From Synergistaceae bacterium (GTDB lineage: Bacteria; Synergistota; Synergistia; Synergistales; Aminobacteriaceae): a DNA stretch of 6,695 nt. Location: contig JALHFZ010000084.1 of NCBI GenBank assembly GCA_022837505.1, positions 1-6,695 on the forward strand, read 5' to 3'. Positions 4,319 through 6,695 of this stretch are shown here, in pieces. The notes beneath the pieces were generated by a model, which had not been told where the DNA came from, ran no database searches, and saw nothing but the letters and a program-made list of their open reading frames with translations. Numbering within the stretch: the first letter of the stretch is position 1; each line of letters begins with the position of its first letter. The translations under genes and the position numbers were made by a program.

Positions 4319-6695
4319 ATGGGTCTTCGTCATTTTTTCAGCCCTTCTCAATCATCCCACTCTCCCGACGCCCTTTCTGAAAGGGAGGGGATGCCCTGGG
4401 CTCTTTTTTTGACCCTTGCCCCCGTCCTCTTTCTTTCCCTTTTTCTGACGGCCTTACTCTTCAGCTTTCTCCTCCCCTCCCTTGAAAAGAGCTATTTTCA
4501 GCAGAAAAAAGAGCTTTCAAAGAGCCTTGTTCAGGTGCAGATGGGATATCTCGCCTCCCTCAACCGCGAAGCCGCCTCGGGGAAAATATCCCTGAAGGAG
4601 GTCCAGGATAGAGCTCTCAAACGCTTCCGCACGCTGCGCTACGGAGAGAAAGAGAACGGATACTTCTGGATCATCGGCCCTTCCCGAACCCTTCTGATGC
4701 ACCCCTACCGAACGGACCTCGAAGGCCTCAATCCCGGGATTGCCGAGGCGCCGGACGGAGCCGCCCTGCAAAAACTCATCTCCTCCATGGAGGGGTCAGC
4801 CCTGTCAGCCCCTGAAGGGGGGTTCGTCTCATACCAGTGGAACCTGAACGACCAGCTGCAGACGGTCACATCCAAGACATCCTTCGTCGCCCTCTTCAAG
4901 CCCTGGAACTGGCTGATCGGCACAGGGGTCTACCTCTCCGAGACGGGGGCGCAGTTTGCCCCCTGGAGGAGCAGGGTCGTCTTCATGGTGGGCCTCGCCG
5001 TCCTCGCCGCGGGCGCCTTCACCCTTCTGCAGAGCCTCAGGGCGGCCTCCCTGGGGAAAAAGGCGAAAATGGCCGATATTCTCGACCGCACCCTTCATGC
5101 ACAGTCCCTCGAGCTCGCCGAATCGGCCGATCAGCTCGCCCTCATCTCCAAGGTCTATGAACATGCCTCCGAAGGGGTCGTCATCACCGATTCAGAAAGG
5201 AGAATCCTTCGGGTCAACCACGCTTTCACCGAAATTATCGGCTATTCAGAGGAAGAAGTTCTGGGTCAAAGACCGGATATGTTTCAGTCTGAAAAACACG
5301 GGCCCGAGTTCTTCGCTGAAATGCGGCGCTCCCTGAGTGAGACGGGGGAGTGGGCCGGGGAAATATGGAACCGCAGGAAGAGCGGCGAGGCCTTCCCCGG
5401 CAGGCTGCGGGTCGTCCTCTCCAGGGGCGGCTCGGGAAGGGTGAATAATTACGTGGGCGTCCTTTCCGATCTCAGCGAACTCCACCTCAATAAGGAACGG
5501 CTGGACCATGAGCGATTTCACGATAACCTTACAGATCTGCCGAACCGCTTTCTCTTTCAGGACCGTCTGAAGGTCGCCCTCGAGAACGCCCGGAGGAAAA
5601 ACTCCCTCGTCTCCGTGGCCATGATCGATCTCGACCGCTTCAGCGTTCTGAACGCCACCCTGGGCTACCCGGCGGGAGACTATGCCCTCCGGGAGACCGG
5701 CCGGCGGATCGCTGAGGAAATCAGGGACGAAGGGACCGCCGCACGGTTCGGAGGGGATGAATTTATCGTCCTCCTCACAGGGCAGAAGGATTTTCAATCA
5801 GCCCTGCGCATAGTGCAGAACCTTTTCACCAAACTCCGGGAACCTCTCTCATTTAAGGGAAATTCCATCTCCCCCACCGTAAGCGCCGGAATATCCTTCT
5901 ACCCCAGGGACGGAACGGATCCGGACACGCTGATCTCCAACGCTTCCCTCTCCCTCGAACGGGCCAAGCTTGACGGAGGAGACATCTTCCGCCTTTTCAC
6001 CCGGGATCTCGACCACGAGGTACAGCAGCGCATCCGCCTCGAAAGGGAGCTTCGGGAGGGGATCAGGGACGGGCGTTTTTACCTCAACTTTCAACCCGTA
6101 CTCAGCCTCGGAGAAAAACGGATCACAGGAGTGGAGGCCCTTCTCCGATGGAGGACCACCGACGGCACACAGGTGCCTCCCGACGTTTTCATCCCCCTGG
6201 CGGAAGAAATGGGGGAGATCGTGGCTCTCGGCCGCTTCGCCCTTGAGGAGGGGTGCCGGCAGGCCGAGGCATGGAGAAAAAAGGGGGTTGACCTTATGCT
6301 CTCCGTCAACGTCTCTCCTAAAGAGCTCAACAATGCCGCCTTCGTTCCGGGCGTTCTGGAGGTTATTGAGAAGACCTCCATGGATCCTCAACGACTCATC
6401 CTTGAGCTGACCGAGTCGACCTTTATGAAAAATGCGGACGGGCTCCTCAGGGTGATGGAGGAACTCAGGAGCATCGGCATCCGATTTTCCCTGGACGACT
6501 TCGGAACGGGTTTCTCCTCCATAGCCCGCCTGCGGGACCTTCCTCTTTTCGGAATGAAGATCGACCGATCCTTCATTCAAGATCTTCATGCATCCCGGAC
6601 CCGGTCCGTGGTCGCCGCGACCCTCTATCTCGCCGGAGAGCTCTCCCTTGACGTCACCCTCGAGGGGGTCGAGACTCCCCTTCAGCTCTCCATCC
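4319..6695 (+). CDS. Membrane sCache-PAS-GGDEF-EAL cyclic-di-GMP enzyme, C-terminus beyond window
   Basis: The frame is open for 792 codons and leaves the right edge inside the EAL domain, perhaps 40-50 residues short of its end. Order: cytoplasmic tail; membrane helix 1 (about 27-52); extracytoplasmic sCache_2 sensor (about 55-215) with RYGEKENGYFWI (Tyr115-Phe116-Trp117), MHP (127-129) and KPWNWLIGTGVY (from 194), marks of small-ligand-binding Cache domains; membrane helix 2 (about 220-242); a linker helix; PAS (about 278-395); GGDEF (about 400-560); EAL (from about 580). The diguanylate cyclase loop is an intact GGDEF (478-482), with Asp437 and Asn445 present but FSVLNATLGY in place of the common FKxINDxxGH. 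The inhibitory RxxD site reads RDEG (469-472), so its Asp is missing. The phosphodiesterase half keeps E606-A-L, Asn664, Glu696 in ELTES, Asp726-Asp727 in DDFGTG, Lys747 and Glu782 in EGVET, so it is probably active. It likely tunes c-di-GMP, and so motility or attachment, in response to an external ligand. Whether synthesis, breakdown or both dominate is unknown. Confidence 0.93.
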   Translation, partial: MGLRHFFSPSQSSHSPDALSEREGMPWALFLTLAPVLFLSLFLTALLFSFLLPSLEKSYFQQKKELSKSLVQVQMGYLASLNREAASGKISLKEVQDRALKRFRTLRYGEKENGYFWIIGPSRTLLMHPYRTDLEGLNPGIAEAPDGAALQKLISSMEGSALSAPEGGFVSYQWNLNDQLQTVTSKTSFVALFKPWNWLIGTGVYLSETGAQFAPWRSRVVFMVGLAVLAAGAFTLLQSLRAASLGKKAKMADILDRTLHAQSLELAESADQLALISKVYEHASEGVVITDSERRILRVNHAFTEIIGYSEEEVLGQRPDMFQSEKHGPEFFAEMRRSLSETGEWAGEIWNRRKSGEAFPGRLRVVLSRGGSGRVNNYVGVLSDLSELHLNKERLDHERFHDNLTDLPNRFLFQDRLKVALENARRKNSLVSVAMIDLDRFSVLNATLGYPAGDYALRETGRRIAEEIRDEGTAARFGGDEFIVLLTGQKDFQSALRIVQNLFTKLREPLSFKGNSISPTVSAGISFYPRDGTDPDTLISNASLSLERAKLDGGDIFRLFTRDLDHEVQQRIRLERELREGIRDGRFYLNFQPVLSLGEKRITGVEALLRWRTTDGTQVPPDVFIPLAEEMGEIVALGRFALEEGCRQAEAWRKKGVDLMLSVNVSPKELNNAAFVPGVLEVIEKTSMDPQRLILELTESTFMKNADGLLRVMEELRSIGIRFSLDDFGTGFSSIARLRDLPLFGMKIDRSFIQDLHASRTRSVVAATLYLAGELSLDVTLEGVETPLQLSI

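Overview
The window is 6.7 kb of GC-rich bacterial DNA. Its genes favour codons ending in C or G (CTC, TCC, GCC, TTC) and carry clear Shine-Dalgarno sites. Gene content and protein style would fit an anaerobic, gram-negative-type lineage such as Synergistota. That placement is a guess from general resemblance, and a deltaproteobacterial origin cannot be excluded.

Layout. (1) Positions 1-179, minus strand: the first 59 residues of an NCS2/AzgA-type purine permease, running off the left edge, with a near-consensus promoter at 218-245. (2) Positions 180-478: a divergent control region with that promoter, one or two candidate promoters for the plus strand, and a 30-bp dyad at 401-430. (3) Positions 479-3391, plus strand: a compact three-gene operon for an ABC importer of the iron-siderophore/cobalamin/heme family. 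It encodes a secreted binding protein (frameshifted in this sequence), a BtuC/FecD-type permease and a BtuD/FecE-type ATPase. The genes are 3 bp apart or overlap by 4 bp. (4) Positions 3465-4193: a HAD-superfamily phosphatase, probably with its own extended -10 promoter and a weak terminator overlapping its stop codon. (5) Positions 4319 to the right edge: a membrane-bound cyclic-di-GMP enzyme (sCache - PAS - GGDEF - EAL), 792 codons visible and open at the edge.

How the parts work together. The importer genes form one functional unit: the binding protein captures a metal chelate or corrinoid outside the membrane, the permease dimer carries it across, and the ATPase dimer powers transport. 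The substrate cannot be read from sequence alone. The HAD phosphatase and the c-di-GMP sensor look like independent neighbours. No phage, transposon, CRISPR array, tRNA or rRNA was seen.

The observations most worth a second look are the frameshift in the binding-protein gene at a run of five C, the 30-bp dyad that overlaps a possible extended -10 just upstream of it, the repeated use of TG-N-TAC(A/T)AT promoters without a clear -35, and loss of the inhibitory-site Asp in the GGDEF domain. I do not see a convincing new multi-gene system; the window is mostly familiar families.
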